Positions 49,099 to 58,680 of a DNA stretch of 64,000 bases are shown here, piece by piece (the first letter of the stretch is position 1; every line of letters starts with the position of its first letter). This stretch comes from Fervidibacillus halotolerans. GTDB taxonomy: Bacteria > Bacillota > Bacilli > Bacillales > Caldibacillaceae. The translations under genes were made by a program, and so were the position numbers. The DNA lies in contig NZ_CP106877.1 of assembly GCF_026547205.1 (NCBI RefSeq), positions 1,266,771 through 1,330,770 of the forward strand, written 5' to 3'. Under the pieces are notes generated by a model. That model was not told the origin of the DNA. It saw nothing but the letters and a program-made list of their open reading frames with translations, and ran no database searches.

Positions 49099-51012
49099 TT
49101 AATTTAAAATAATTCGAATCGTAGAACCTTCCTCCACTTTCGTACCCGGTTCTGGAGCCTGGTCGATGATCGTATTTCCCGTTCCTTCCACTTCAATATG
49201 CAAGCGGAAATATTGATGGGGAATATCTTCCTTTTTCAATCCAACTAAATTCGGTACTTCCACAATCGGTTTGTCTAACCATGTAGGTTCTTTTTCAATT
49301 TGATTTTCCCTAGGTTCAATATCGAGAATATGGACACTGTCCTCAATAATATTACCGACGATCGGGGCGGCCACCGTTCCACCAAATTGGACGGTTCCTT
49401 TTGGATTATCGACGGCAACATAAACAACGATTTTCGGATCATCACTCGGTGCGAAACCGATAAAAGAAACGATGTAATTATTAGCTAAATAATGACCATC
49501 CTTTGCTTTTTGGGCCGTTCCTGTTTTCCCGCCGACACGATATCCGTCAACAAAGGCATTTTTCCCTGTTCCCTTGGCGACAACCGTTTCCAAAGCATAA
49601 GTAAGCTTTTTTGATGTTTCTTCGGAAATGACCGTTCTCTTTGCCTTTGGCGTATTTCGCATAACGACTTCACCTGTATTTGGATCAATCAGTTCTTTTG
49701 CAATATATGGCTGATAAAGGATTCCACCGTTAACCGCTGCAGATACGGCGGCCACCTGTTGAATCGGTGTTACGGAAACCCCTTGTCCGAAAGAAGTCGT
49801 AGCCAATTCCACAGGACCGATTCGATCGGGAGAAAACAAAATCCCTGTACCTTCCCCTTGTAAATCGATTCCGGTTTTTTTTCCAAAACCAAAATCTTTA
49901 ATATATTTGAACAATGTTTCTTTACCTAATCTGTTTCCCAATTCGACAAACCCTGGATTGCAAGAATTTTGAACGACTTCTAAAAACGATTGGGAACCGT
50001 GTCCACCTTTTTTCCAACAGTGAAGATGTGTCCCTGCCACCTCAACATATCCAGAATCATAAAAATGCTCATTTTCTAAATCAACCTGATTCTCTTCTAT
50101 GGCTGCAGCTAATGTAATAATTTTAAAAGTTGATCCAGGTTCATAAGTGCTCCAAATCGGTAAGTTTCGATTGTAAATTTCCGGAGAAACATGTTGAAAT
50201 TCAGCCGGATTAAAATTGGGACGGGATGCCATAGCCAAAATTTCGCCTGTGTTCGGATTCATGGCGATGGCAATTAAACCGTCGGGATTGTATTTTGCCT
50301 CCGCTAAATCCAATTCTCGCTCGACGATGGATTGAATTTCCGAATCGATCGTTAGTTTTAAATTCAACCCATCGACAGGAGGACGGTACTCATCGGCCAT
50401 ATTTTCCATCCGCTGACCCTTTGCGGTTGAATAAAATTGAACAGACCCTTTTTTTCCTGCCAATTCCTTATCGTACGCTAATTCTAGACCGGTCAACCCT
50501 TGATTATCGATACCGGTAAATCCGAGGACGTGGGATAAATAGGCACCGAAGGGATAATGGCGAAGGAAATCTTCCGAAATATAGACCCCGTCTAAATTTA
50601 ATAAGCGGACTTCCGTCGCCTTCTCATTGGATATTTTTTTTCCTTCAGGGATCGTTACTATGCTTTCATTTTTCGTCACATATTGATATAGTTTTTCTTC
50701 TGATATTTCTAGCACTTTCGCCAATTGCTTTGCAGTTTCAACAGGATTTTTGATTTGTCTAGGTACGATATGGACGGTCGGGGCACTTTTGTTTGTAGCT
50801 AAAGGAACACCGTTACGATCGACAATTTCTCCCCGTTTCGGTTCAAAGGGGATCTCCCGGTTCCATGAATTTTCCGCCTTCTCCGTTAACATCTTTCCCA
50901 AAACGAGTTGAACGTAGCCGAGACGTAAAACGATAATGGAAAATAATAATAATCCTGAAATTAATGTAAAGACAAGCCGTTTGCGAACCGTTACTTGGGA
51001 AACCCGGTTCAT
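49099..51012 (-). CDS. spoVD: Sporulation-specific penicillin-binding protein SpoVD
   Basis: A class B transpeptidase that crosslinks spore cortex peptidoglycan together with SpoVE. One N-terminal membrane helix (about 11-32) is followed by the dimerisation domain and the transpeptidase domain, with active-site serine in YEPGSTFK, the second motif as SCN in QNSCNPG, and KTGTAQ. A single PASTA domain closes the protein (about 580-637), which separates SpoVD from the two-PASTA PBP2B encoded next to it. It has 637 residues, with ATG after AAAGGGGG. Confidence 0.96.
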   Translation of the reverse strand: MNRVSQVTVRKRLVFTLISGLLLFSIIVLRLGYVQLVLGKMLTEKAENSWNREIPFEPKRGEIVDRNGVPLATNKSAPTVHIVPRQIKNPVETAKQLAKVLEISEEKLYQYVTKNESIVTIPEGKKISNEKATEVRLLNLDGVYISEDFLRHYPFGAYLSHVLGFTGIDNQGLTGLELAYDKELAGKKGSVQFYSTAKGQRMENMADEYRPPVDGLNLKLTIDSEIQSIVERELDLAEAKYNPDGLIAIAMNPNTGEILAMASRPNFNPAEFQHVSPEIYNRNLPIWSTYEPGSTFKIITLAAAIEENQVDLENEHFYDSGYVEVAGTHLHCWKKGGHGSQSFLEVVQNSCNPGFVELGNRLGKETLFKYIKDFGFGKKTGIDLQGEGTGILFSPDRIGPVELATTSFGQGVSVTPIQQVAAVSAAVNGGILYQPYIAKELIDPNTGEVVMRNTPKAKRTVISEETSKKLTYALETVVAKGTGKNAFVDGYRVGGKTGTAQKAKDGHYLANNYIVSFIGFAPSDDPKIVVYVAVDNPKGTVQFGGTVAAPIVGNIIEDSVHILDIEPRENQIEKEPTWLDKPIVEVPNLVGLKKEDIPHQYFRLHIEVEGTGNTIIDQAPEPGTKVEEGSTIRIILN

Positions 51013-51041
51013 ATGCGTACCCCCTTTTTTTATTCCATTCC

Positions 51042-51071
51042 AATATATGCTTGTCTTTTTAAAAAAAATAC
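51042..51071 (-). promoter_or_regulatory. Candidate sigma-E promoter for spoVD
   Basis: Minus strand GTATTTT (51065-51071), 15 bases, CATATATT (51042-51049), compared with the sigma-E pattern KMATATT then CATACAMT. It lies about 30 bases upstream of spoVD, which is a sigma-E gene in B. subtilis. Confidence 0.45.
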
Positions 51072-51242
51072 ATGTTATAAACGGAGGATTTGGAAAATTT
51101 GTCTATTCCTAAGTTCATCCAATTTCTTTCCGTGAAGATTGTCACTTGTTTAGGGTTTTGACAAATGGGATTGGATCGAAAGATGAATCTATAATCAATT
51201 GTAAGGTTCATCGTTAAAATTCGTTAAAGCGGCATCTCGCCG

Positions 51243-51274
51243 CAAAAAAAATAGAGGGGGGAAAGAAAACCTCT
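51243..51274 (-). terminator. Possible terminator after pbpB
   Basis: Minus strand AGAGG, 12-base loop, CCTCT, then ATTTTTTTT, 7 bases after the pbpB stop. A second hairpin, GCGGC with GCCGC, follows at once. The stem is short, so read-through into spoVD is likely. Confidence 0.45.
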
Positions 51275-51281
51275 TCGTTCC

Positions 51282-53495
51282 TTATTCCCCCTCTCCTCCC
51301 TTTTGAAGGGAGTTGCTTTCTTCTTGATCATTTGTTTTCATCATATTTAACGGATCTTCAAGTTCAACGGTTAATCGACTTTTTGAGGAAATAACCGTAC
51401 CCTTTTCCAAGCTTTGATTGATTACATAACCGGTGCCACTATAGGACATTTGGATATTCGTTAAAGATGCGAATTTTAAAACATCCCGTAATGACCAACC
51501 GGTTAAATCCGGCATCATCCACGTTCCATCTGATCCAATCAACACCTTTTCTCCTTCCAATAAATGGGTTCCTTCTTCTGGATAAAAGGATGTAACATGG
51601 GAACCATTTCCAATTATGATCGGTTCTAATTTTAAATCTTTTAATATATTCAGTGCTTGTTGCACGGATGACCCGGTTAAATCCGGTATTTCACTGACAT
51701 CGGCAGGGGTAATTCCGTCGTCCGGTTCTATATTCAAATATTGCAAGCTTTTTTTCATGACCGGATTAAAAATCATCGATACTGGTACGGAACCTGCTTC
51801 ATATTTTTCTTCATCCAAATCCGGTTGTTGCACCATCACATAAACGATCAGTTGTGGATCATCGACAGGTGCAAAGCCGATAAACGAGAAAATATAATTT
51901 TCCCAACCGGTTAAATAACCTACACCAGGTTCATAGATTTGGGCCGTTCCCGTCTTCCCTCCCACATCATAACCGTCGATTTGGAACCGGTTGCCTGTTG
52001 CACCTACCTCTGTAACCGTCGTCTCTAAAATTTCTCGAACTTGTTTTGCCGTTTTTTCAGATATCGGTGTTCCCACTTCCTTCATATCACTACCCTTGAT
52101 CATCTTTCCTTCTTCATCGACAATTTTTTCGACCACATACGGGTACATCATCTTCCCATTGTTCGTAATTGCCGTCATTCCTTGAATAAGTTGTAAAGCG
52201 GTGACGGAAGAACCTTGTCCATAACTCGTAGCGTATTTATCCCTTTCCCATTGGAATTGAATCGTTCCACTCGCTTCATTTGCTAATCCGATATTCGTTG
52301 GTTGACCAAAATGAAAAAGATCCAAATAATGTCTAAACACATCCGTACCCATCTTTTCGACTAAGTAGGAAACACCTACATTCGATGATTTTTGAATTCC
52401 TTCCAGAAAAGTAATTTCTCCCCAACCGGTATAGTTATGATCCCGAATAGGTTTTGATCCTTTTACAGTAAAGGATCCTGACATAAAGGTTTCATTCGGA
52501 TGGAACACCCCTTCTTCAATCGCTGCAGCTAAAGTAAATACTTTCATTGTCGAACCGGGTTCAAAGGCCGTTTCAACGACGATGTTTTGCCAATTTTCAT
52601 CGATTCCTTCCCGCGTATTTGGGTCAAAGGTCGGACGCTGAGCCATAGCTAATATGGCACCTGTTTTCGCATCGGCTACGATTCCCATCATCTTTACTGG
52701 AGAATAAACTTCATCGACTTCACTCATCGCATTTTCTAAAAAGGTTTGAATCTTTTTGTCAATCGTTACATATACTGTATCCCCATTTTCAGGTGGGATG
52801 ATTTTTGCATCTGTATAGGGTAAAATCAATCCCCATCGATCACTTTTATATTCAATTTTTCCATTTTTGCCTTCTAAATAATTATTCAAAGTTTTTTCTA
52901 ACCCTATTTGACCGACTAATTTTTCTTCTCCTGATTCATTTGATGGAAGGGCAAAGCCTAATAAATGGGAAGCGAATATACCGTTCGGATAAGCCCGTTT
53001 TGATTCCCGTATAAATAATATACCCGGTAAATTCAGACTCTCAATTTTTTCCTTCGTTTCATAAGACAGATTTCTCCCCGCTTCCCCAAACTCTACTTGA
53101 AAATAGCCTTCTTTGACCAATTGCAACCGATTGAGAATGTCTTTTTCATCCATAGGAATATATTTTGCCAATTCTTTAGCGGTGTTTTCTGGATCAACGA
53201 CATGATTCGGTGTTTTTGCATTTTCAGGTGTAACCGAGGGATCCAAGACCGCCACTAATTTATATGCCATCGTATTGATCGCCAGTGGCTCCCCGTTCCG
53301 AGTGAGAATCGAACCCCTCTTTCCTTCTAAAATTCTCATCTTTCCGTATTTTTTCTCCGCATATTTTGCAAGAACTTCTCCATCTGCTTGACCTGTTAGC
53401 TGAATTGCAAAGAAGCGGTATGCTAATGTAAAAAAGAGCACGCTAAAAAGGAAAAATAGTAGCAATGCTCTTCGATTCATGCTCGGTCGTTTCAT
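51282..53495 (-). CDS. pbpB: Penicillin-binding protein 2B (septal transpeptidase)
   Basis: The essential class B PBP of vegetative septation. One membrane helix (about 9-30) precedes the dimerisation domain (KRGSILTRNGEPLA) and the transpeptidase domain, with serine in FEPGSTMK, SSN in QKSSNVGVS and GGKTGTAQ. Two PASTA domains end the protein (about 603-665 and 666-720), plus a polar tail. It has 737 residues and overlaps ftsL by 4 bases (ATGA). Confidence 0.96.
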   Translation of the reverse strand: MKRPSMNRRALLLFFLFSVLFFTLAYRFFAIQLTGQADGEVLAKYAEKKYGKMRILEGKRGSILTRNGEPLAINTMAYKLVAVLDPSVTPENAKTPNHVVDPENTAKELAKYIPMDEKDILNRLQLVKEGYFQVEFGEAGRNLSYETKEKIESLNLPGILFIRESKRAYPNGIFASHLLGFALPSNESGEEKLVGQIGLEKTLNNYLEGKNGKIEYKSDRWGLILPYTDAKIIPPENGDTVYVTIDKKIQTFLENAMSEVDEVYSPVKMMGIVADAKTGAILAMAQRPTFDPNTREGIDENWQNIVVETAFEPGSTMKVFTLAAAIEEGVFHPNETFMSGSFTVKGSKPIRDHNYTGWGEITFLEGIQKSSNVGVSYLVEKMGTDVFRHYLDLFHFGQPTNIGLANEASGTIQFQWERDKYATSYGQGSSVTALQLIQGMTAITNNGKMMYPYVVEKIVDEEGKMIKGSDMKEVGTPISEKTAKQVREILETTVTEVGATGNRFQIDGYDVGGKTGTAQIYEPGVGYLTGWENYIFSFIGFAPVDDPQLIVYVMVQQPDLDEEKYEAGSVPVSMIFNPVMKKSLQYLNIEPDDGITPADVSEIPDLTGSSVQQALNILKDLKLEPIIIGNGSHVTSFYPEEGTHLLEGEKVLIGSDGTWMMPDLTGWSLRDVLKFASLTNIQMSYSGTGYVINQSLEKGTVISSKSRLTVELEDPLNMMKTNDQEESNSLQKGGEGE

Positions 53496-53845
53496 GGCGT
53501 ATGTACACTCTTAATATTATTTTCATCCATTTTTAAACCTAATTTTTCCGCTTCTTTGGCAAGGCGACGATAATCTTTCAATTCGTTAACTTGGGATTGT
53601 AAGTCTTGCAATACTTTTTCCTGCTCATCCATTTGCGCTTGGGTCAATTGAATATTCTTATTCACCTGGTATAGGCTTGCTTGGGTAGCGATGATTTTTA
53701 CAGATAAAAAGCAAAGAACAACAACCATTAAACCGTAAAGAAACTTTTCTCCTTTTGTAATTTTCTTTCGTTTTTTCACTACCCTTTTGTCAATTTGCGG
53801 TGAATAAACATCCTGACGTTGCAACTTTCTCGCCAAATTGCTCAT
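53492..53845 (-). CDS. ftsL: Cell division protein FtsL
   Basis: A bitopic coiled-coil division protein that forms a complex with DivIC and DivIB. The 117 residues comprise a basic cytoplasmic tail (KRVVKKRKKITKGEK), one helix (about 37-57) and a leucine/glutamine-rich coiled coil (about 60-108). ATG at 53845 follows GGGAGGGGG. It lies between rsmH and pbpB, the standard dcw position. Confidence 0.93.
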   Translation of the reverse strand: MSNLARKLQRQDVYSPQIDKRVVKKRKKITKGEKFLYGLMVVVLCFLSVKIIATQASLYQVNKNIQLTQAQMDEQEKVLQDLQSQVNELKDYRRLAKEAEKLGLKMDENNIKSVHTP

Positions 53846-53862
53846 TTCAATCCCCCTCCCAT

Positions 53863-54801
53863 TCATTCTTTGATTTTTTCAGCAATCCGGAGCTTTGCAG
53901 ATCGGGCACGATGATTATTTTCCACTTCTTCTTTTGAAGGCAAAATAGGTTTTTTCGTAATCAGTTTTAACAACGGCTCATACTGTTCTGGAATCACGGG
54001 CAAACCGTGGGGTAGTTCCGGTAATTTGCTGTATTTATTGAACACGGATTTTGCGAGGCGATCTTCCAAAGAATGAAAGGTAATGACCGCCAAACGTCCA
54101 CCCTTATTTAATTTATGAACAGCTTGTTCTAAAGAGGTTTCAAATACATGTAGTTCATCATTGACGGCAATTCTTAATGCTTGAAAAATCCGTTTTGCAG
54201 GATGCCCTCCCTTTCTCCTCGCTGGGGCAGGAATCGCTTCTTTAATAATCTCCGCCAATTGACCGGTACTTTCAATCGGTGCATCTTTCCTCTTCGTTTC
54301 AATTAAACGGGCAATTTGTTTTGAAAATTTTTCTTCACCGTAACGGAAAAAAATTTTTACTAATTGGTCATACGACCATTCATTGACGATAATCTTTGCT
54401 GTTAACGTCTTTCTTTCATCCATCCGCATATCTAACGGTGCATCTTGATGGTAACTAAAGCCTCGTTCGGCAACGTCTAACTGGGGAGATGAAACCCCTA
54501 AATCGTATAAGATGCCATCGACTCCCTGAATATTTCTTTCGTCCAACTCTTCTTTCAAATAAACAAAGTTTTTATGAACAAATTCGACTTTGTTTATGTG
54601 ATTAGCTAATTTTTCTTTCGCGTGGTTGATTGCATGTATATCTTGATCGAAAGCAAATAGTTTGCCTTCGTTGGATAGTCTTTTTACAATTTCAAAACTA
54701 TGACCAGCCCCACCTAGCGTACAATCGACATAAATACCGTCGGGCTTAATTTTCAAACCTTCGACTGCTTCCTGTAAAAGTACCGTTGTATGTTCAAACA
54801 T
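53863..54801 (-). CDS. rsmH: 16S rRNA m4C1402 methyltransferase RsmH (MraW)
   Basis: Methylates the N4 of C1402 of 16S rRNA. It has 312 residues with the SAM-binding [11 protein letters not shown], the [13 protein letters not shown] motif, [16 protein letters not shown] and the C-terminal [14 protein letters not shown] and [14 protein letters not shown]. It is the second gene of the dcw cluster, after mraZ. ATG follows GGCAGGAACAGC. Confidence 0.97.
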   Translation of the reverse strand: MFEHTTVLLQEAVEGLKIKPDGIYVDCTLGGAGHSFEIVKRLSNEGKLFAFDQDIHAINHAKEKLANHINKVEFVHKNFVYLKEELDERNIQGVDGILYDLGVSSPQLDVAERGFSYHQDAPLDMRMDERKTLTAKIIVNEWSYDQLVKIFFRYGEEKFSKQIARLIETKRKDAPIESTGQLAEIIKEAIPAPARRKGGHPAKRIFQALRIAVNDELHVFETSLEQAVHKLNKGGRLAVITFHSLEDRLAKSVFNKYSKLPELPHGLPVIPEQYEPLLKLITKKPILPSKEEVENNHRARSAKLRIAEKIKE

Positions 54802-54865
54802 GCTGTTCCTGCCTTTCTATTCCACTCATATTCATCAATGGGTCTAGTCCCATATAATCGATTCG

Positions 54866-55297
54866 TCATAAATCAAATTCGATCATATTTTCAGCAATTT
54901 CTGCAAAGGATTCCTCAGATTTTGCAAAATATTCTTCCCAAATCGTTTTATTCCATATTTCAATACGGTTTGAAACACCAACGATCACACATTCCTTATC
55001 AATCTTTCCGTAAGAAATGAGTGGTGTCGGGATATTGATCCGACCTTGTTTATCGATTTCACATTCCGTTGCACCGGAAAAGAAAAACCGTGCAAAGGCT
55101 CGTGCATCTTTTTTTGTTAATGGGAGAGATTTTATTTTTTCCTCAATCACTTTCCATTCGTTCATAGGATACCCGAATAAACATTGATCAAGTCCTCGGG
55201 TGAGAACAAAAACTTCACCAAGTTGTTCTCGGAATTTAGCGGGAATAATGATTCGTCCTTTCGCATCGACATTATGACGATACTCTCCCATGAACAT
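54866..55297 (-). CDS. mraZ: Transcriptional regulator MraZ
   Basis: An AbrB-like ring-forming repressor of the dcw operon. It has 143 residues with two MraZ repeats: [20 protein letters not shown] with [15 protein letters not shown], and [15 protein letters not shown] with [14 protein letters not shown]. The DxKGR and DxxGR signatures bind DNA. ATG at 55297 follows GGAGGGATC. Immediately upstream is a set of GTGG repeats that is its likely operator. Confidence 0.96.
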   Translation of the reverse strand: MFMGEYRHNVDAKGRIIIPAKFREQLGEVFVLTRGLDQCLFGYPMNEWKVIEEKIKSLPLTKKDARAFARFFFSGATECEIDKQGRINIPTPLISYGKIDKECVIVGVSNRIEIWNKTIWEEYFAKSEESFAEIAENMIEFDL

Positions 55298-55329
55298 AGC
55301 CGATCCCTCCACTCTATATCACAAATTTA

Positions 55330-55353
55330 CCACAATTCCCCACTTTCTACCAC
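55330..55353 (-). promoter_or_regulatory. MraZ operator: GTGG direct repeats every 10 bases
   Basis: On the minus strand GTGG occurs at 55350-55353, 55340-55343 and 55330-55333, exactly 10 bases apart, with TGTG in phase at 55320-55323. Short TGGG/GTGG repeats at one helical turn upstream of mraZ are the known binding pattern of MraZ rings. I could not pick a clear -35/-10 pair near them. Confidence 0.7.
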
Positions 55354-55468
55354 CCTATTTTTCTCCTTTTCCAAAAAATTTTTTGAACAATAAAATTATT
55401 TCCATATTTTATAGGTATTTTGGCCTATTTTTCTATGGTAAAGATTCCTCACTGTTAATCAAAAGGCG

Positions 55469-55496
55469 CAAAAAAAACTGTCCACTAGTGACAGTT
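55469..55496 (-). terminator. Rho-independent terminator after bshC
   Basis: This lies upstream of the dcw cluster and, read on the minus strand, 11 bases beyond the transcript direction of mraZ, so I checked its orientation: minus strand AACTGTC, seven-base loop, GACAGTT, then eight T. It lies at lower coordinates than the bshC stop (55508) and therefore ends bshC, insulating mraZ. Confidence 0.8.
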
Positions 55497-55507
55497 CAAC
55501 TTTTTTC

Positions 55508-57127
55508 TTATAATTTAACGATATAATGGTATCCATTGATTTCAAAGGGAAGTTCCATTAATCGATCGATTAGATCCATTCCATATTTATTGAAAAAATA
55601 GGAAATGTTCCAACATCGCTCTTGAAAACGGCCAAATGGAAATAAATGATTTTCAATTCGATCGTATTTCGTCAAAAGAACCGAATGTTTCCGTTCCATT
55701 ATTTCCTCAACTTTCTTTTCTAAAAAGAGGAACTGTTGTAAGATCAACTGTTCATTTTTTTTGACGATTCCTTCCAGCCCTTTGTCAAATTCAATAATTC
55801 GACGAATGGTTTGTTGGTACGTCCACTCTACTTCCTTCTTCCCCTTTTCGAAATACGAAAGGAGATTTTGGTCCTTTAACATTTCTAACGCTTTCTTTTT
55901 TTCCTCTTTTGTTCCTTCCATTAACACCCGGTCAACCTGTAATCCTAATTCTTTGAGTTCCCTTTCCAAATTCCGTTCAAGAAGAGTGATCGTTAATCGG
56001 GGGACGATCGGAGGTATACGGAGATTCAATCGTTCAAATACTTCCTTTAATTCCGCCCAATATTGCATTTCGCCCGGTCCAGCCACAAAAGCGATCGTCG
56101 GAAATAATAATTCTTGCATCAAGGGGCGAGTAACGACATTATTACTGAAATATTCCGGATTCGATCTAGCCAATTCGATGAGTTCATCTTTTGAAAAAAT
56201 TTTTCCATTTGCGGAATATACGTTCCCTTCCTTCGTCGTATAAAGCAAATGTCGAATTCCATCCATTTCGTAAAATAAGTGGAAACAGTTTTCGTCCGTA
56301 TGAATCACTTTTTCCCAACCTTGTTCTAACATTTTTTGCTGACGATTTTTTAAAGCCTCACCGATTTCCTCTCCTTTTTCAATCATACTTATAAAATATG
56401 GTGACTCTATTTTTCTTAATTCAAGTTGGGACGAATCGACAAACAATAAGCCGTAGTTTTGAAATAGTTCATTGGAAATCGCAACAAAAAAATCCGTGTA
56501 CGTTTCAGCCTTTGTAAGCTGCCTATTGTAAAAGGACAATAAATGCTTGGAATATTCCGTTTCTCCAAATATTTGAATTAACTCTTCATACCATTTACGA
56601 AGACGTGCATGATCAAGTTGTCTTTTTGAAACGATATGTTTTACATGATAGGAATCATCATTATATTGTTTTTTCTTTAAAATATGCTCCTCTTCTACAT
56701 ATACATGGTTTATTTCTAGAAAATCATGATCTTCCCCAGCAACCCAAAAAATAGGAACGACAGGAATCCGAAGTCTCGCTTCCTTTTCCTTTGCCAATAG
56801 GACAATCGTCATCATTTTGTAAATTGTATATAAAGGTCCTGTCAATAAGCCCGCTTGCTGTCCACCGATTACAACGACGCTATCTTTCCTTTCAAGTTTT
56901 ATCAATGACTTTTCAACATTTTTTGATATGGAAAATCGCTTCATATATTGTCGAATATGCCGAGTTACTTCTTTCCTTGGAAATTTTCGACTTTCCAATT
57001 CCCGAATTCGTTCCTCATCTCCGATTGGATTTTTAAGCGGATAATGATAATAGGGATGGCTACCATTTTTTACATATTCGTTCAAAACAACGTTTTTATA
57101 AGGTAAAAAAAAGCGGGACAATTCCAT
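55508..57127 (-). CDS. bshC: Bacillithiol biosynthesis cysteine-adding enzyme BshC
   Basis: Joins cysteine to glucosaminyl-malate in the last step of bacillithiol synthesis. It has 539 residues, the usual length. The N terminus has GGQQAGLLTGPLYTIYKMMT and PIFWVAGEDHDFLEINH, which hold the nucleotide-like binding pocket. A long coiled-coil arm covers about 385-470. ATG follows GGGAGATACG. It lies just upstream of mraZ, as in B. subtilis (yllA). No other bsh gene is in the window. Confidence 0.95.
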   Translation of the reverse strand: MELSRFFLPYKNVVLNEYVKNGSHPYYHYPLKNPIGDEERIRELESRKFPRKEVTRHIRQYMKRFSISKNVEKSLIKLERKDSVVVIGGQQAGLLTGPLYTIYKMMTIVLLAKEKEARLRIPVVPIFWVAGEDHDFLEINHVYVEEEHILKKKQYNDDSYHVKHIVSKRQLDHARLRKWYEELIQIFGETEYSKHLLSFYNRQLTKAETYTDFFVAISNELFQNYGLLFVDSSQLELRKIESPYFISMIEKGEEIGEALKNRQQKMLEQGWEKVIHTDENCFHLFYEMDGIRHLLYTTKEGNVYSANGKIFSKDELIELARSNPEYFSNNVVTRPLMQELLFPTIAFVAGPGEMQYWAELKEVFERLNLRIPPIVPRLTITLLERNLERELKELGLQVDRVLMEGTKEEKKKALEMLKDQNLLSYFEKGKKEVEWTYQQTIRRIIEFDKGLEGIVKKNEQLILQQFLFLEKKVEEIMERKHSVLLTKYDRIENHLFPFGRFQERCWNISYFFNKYGMDLIDRLMELPFEINGYHYIVKL

Positions 57128-57200
57128 CGGACGTATCTCCCTTTCTCATTTTTCTAATGTTTAAGTATAACAAAGGTTTCCTGGGGATAAAAGAATTTCG

Positions 57201-57587
57201 CTATAAATAACGAAAGGCGTATGAAAGAAGCCCGTATACCATGAAAACAACGTAAAGGAGACCAAAAAGTAGAAAGAGCATTCTCCAAAACTTATGAAAA
57301 ACAAGTTTCATATCGAATCGGTTCGTTTTTTTCCAATAAATGAAGGCAAACAAGCAAAAAAGGAGAATTAACAAAAGGAGAAAGAGCAAAAAAAAGGATT
57401 TTTCCCAGATTACTTCCATTAAAAAATAAACGGACAATAATAAAAAAGGAACGGAACCATCCGCTGCTAATTTGAATGATCGGTTGTCATCCTTTAAGCG
57501 TAAATTTAAAATGAATAATAGTAATAAAAAGAAAAATAGCGGTGAAAAAATAAAGAAAGTGATAATACTCGTAAATAGTTGTGCCAT
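57201..57587 (-). CDS. DUF3397-like membrane protein
   Basis: A 128-residue, phenylalanine- and leucine-rich protein with about four membrane helices (8-27, 46-60, 66-85, 101-122), separated by short charged turns such as LRLKDDNRSFKLAADGS and WKKTNRFDMKLVFHKFWR. The pattern resembles the DUF3397 family of bacilli. The function is unknown. ATG follows GGAGAGGTAGGG, 13 bases after panE, so it is probably co-transcribed with panE. The 73 bases to bshC carry no clear terminator. Confidence 0.85.
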   Translation of the reverse strand: MAQLFTSIITFFIFSPLFFFLLLLFILNLRLKDDNRSFKLAADGSVPFLLLSVYFLMEVIWEKSFFLLFLLLLILLFCLFAFIYWKKTNRFDMKLVFHKFWRMLFLLFGLLYVVFMVYGLLSYAFRYL

Positions 57588-57600
57588 CCCTACCTCTCCT

Positions 57601-58482
57601 TCATTCCATTCCCTTCACTGCGTTGTATAAAAATTTTAAAAGGGAAAGGGGATAAGATTTTCCTTCAGCTTTTTTCAACAGAAATCCTAAAATCCCGTCA
57701 ATTTCTGTTTGTCGCCCTTCCATCACATCTTTACACATGGAGGAATAATTTTCCCCGGTCTTTTCACAAATCGATACGATACGGCGAAATTCATCGTCCT
57801 GATCCGTTAATTCCAATACGTTTGCCACCTCATAAAAAACCGATTTCATCAATTGAAAATAATACGGATTCGTAACCAATTGACCGTTTTTCACCTGAAG
57901 AAGGGCTGTAAGGGGATTGATTACGGCATTGACTATCAATTTGTCCATCAACATTTTTTCATAATTTTCCGTCGCCTCAAAGGGAAATCCTTGTTTAGAC
58001 AATTGTTTGGCAAAGGTAAAAGATAACTCCGATTTTCCGCGATACATTGCCAAAATTGTTCGTCCACATCCAGTAAAATGGACAACATGATCCGACAGTC
58101 GATATGCACCGTGTTCGACCGTACCGAGTACGATCGAAGTGTACGGAAGTGTCTTCAAATCGTCCAAATGCCCCATCCCGTTTTGCAAAAAAAGAAGGGG
58201 AATGTTCATCGGTACGTTTTTCAACTGATCCACTACCGCACGGATCCCATACTGCTTCACTGCCACAATCACTAGCTGTTCTTTCACTAAAGATTTAAGT
58301 GAACAAGTTGCAGAAACTTTTTTTACAGAGCGAATATCTTTATTGATCAGTTTGATGCCCTTTTCATTAATCGCATCCGCCTGTTCTTTCCTACGACAAT
58401 AAAGGGTCACATCATGATGATCGTTTAAAAAATGAGCGAACAATAGTCCGATTGAACCTGCTCCAATGATTCCGATTTTCAA
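57601..58482 (-). CDS. panE: 2-dehydropantoate 2-reductase (PanE/ApbA)
   Basis: Reduces ketopantoate to pantoate with NADPH in the pantothenate pathway, which feeds coenzyme A synthesis (coaBC is also in this window). It has the N-terminal KIGIIGAGSIG nucleotide loop, VAVKQYG, FLQNGMGH and the catalytic lysine and Asn region MLMDKLIVNAVINPLTALL. TTG at 58482, spaced about 9 bases from GGTGG, gives 293 residues; ATG at 58491 abuts the ribosome site. Confidence 0.93.
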   Translation of the reverse strand: MKIGIIGAGSIGLLFAHFLNDHHDVTLYCRRKEQADAINEKGIKLINKDIRSVKKVSATCSLKSLVKEQLVIVAVKQYGIRAVVDQLKNVPMNIPLLFLQNGMGHLDDLKTLPYTSIVLGTVEHGAYRLSDHVVHFTGCGRTILAMYRGKSELSFTFAKQLSKQGFPFEATENYEKMLMDKLIVNAVINPLTALLQVKNGQLVTNPYYFQLMKSVFYEVANVLELTDQDDEFRRIVSICEKTGENYSSMCKDVMEGRQTEIDGILGFLLKKAEGKSYPLSLLKFLYNAVKGME

Positions 58483-58651
58483 AAAAATCATCCACCATTC
58501 TTCATTCTCTACTTAACATATTAGCAAAAATTGGTTTTCTAATGAACGGTATTTTTCTTTTTTTTATCCCAATTTCAACAATTTTTTTAATCGAATATGA
58601 ATACGATTCCAATTATACGTAAAAAATGACCTTTTGTCCGACAGGAAAATG

Positions 58652-58677
58652 AGAAAAAGAGCCGAATCGTCGGCCCT
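58652..58677 (-). terminator. Rho-independent terminator after the carboxyltransferase gene
   Basis: Minus strand AGGGCCGA, four-base loop, TCGGCTCT, then TTTTTC, directly after the stop at 58681. The remaining gap to panE is AT-rich without a clear promoter. Confidence 0.8.
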
Positions 58678-58680
58678 TCG

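Noticed and set aside
51230-51242. GCGGC/GCCGC hairpin beyond pbpB as a separate terminator.
   Set aside because: It has no T tract on the minus strand after it; the T run lies before it, so I kept only the AGAGG/CCTCT call.
55761-56243. 160-codon plus-strand frame opposite bshC.
   Set aside because: Serine- and asparagine-rich shadow of the BshC coding strand; no ribosome site or conserved motif.
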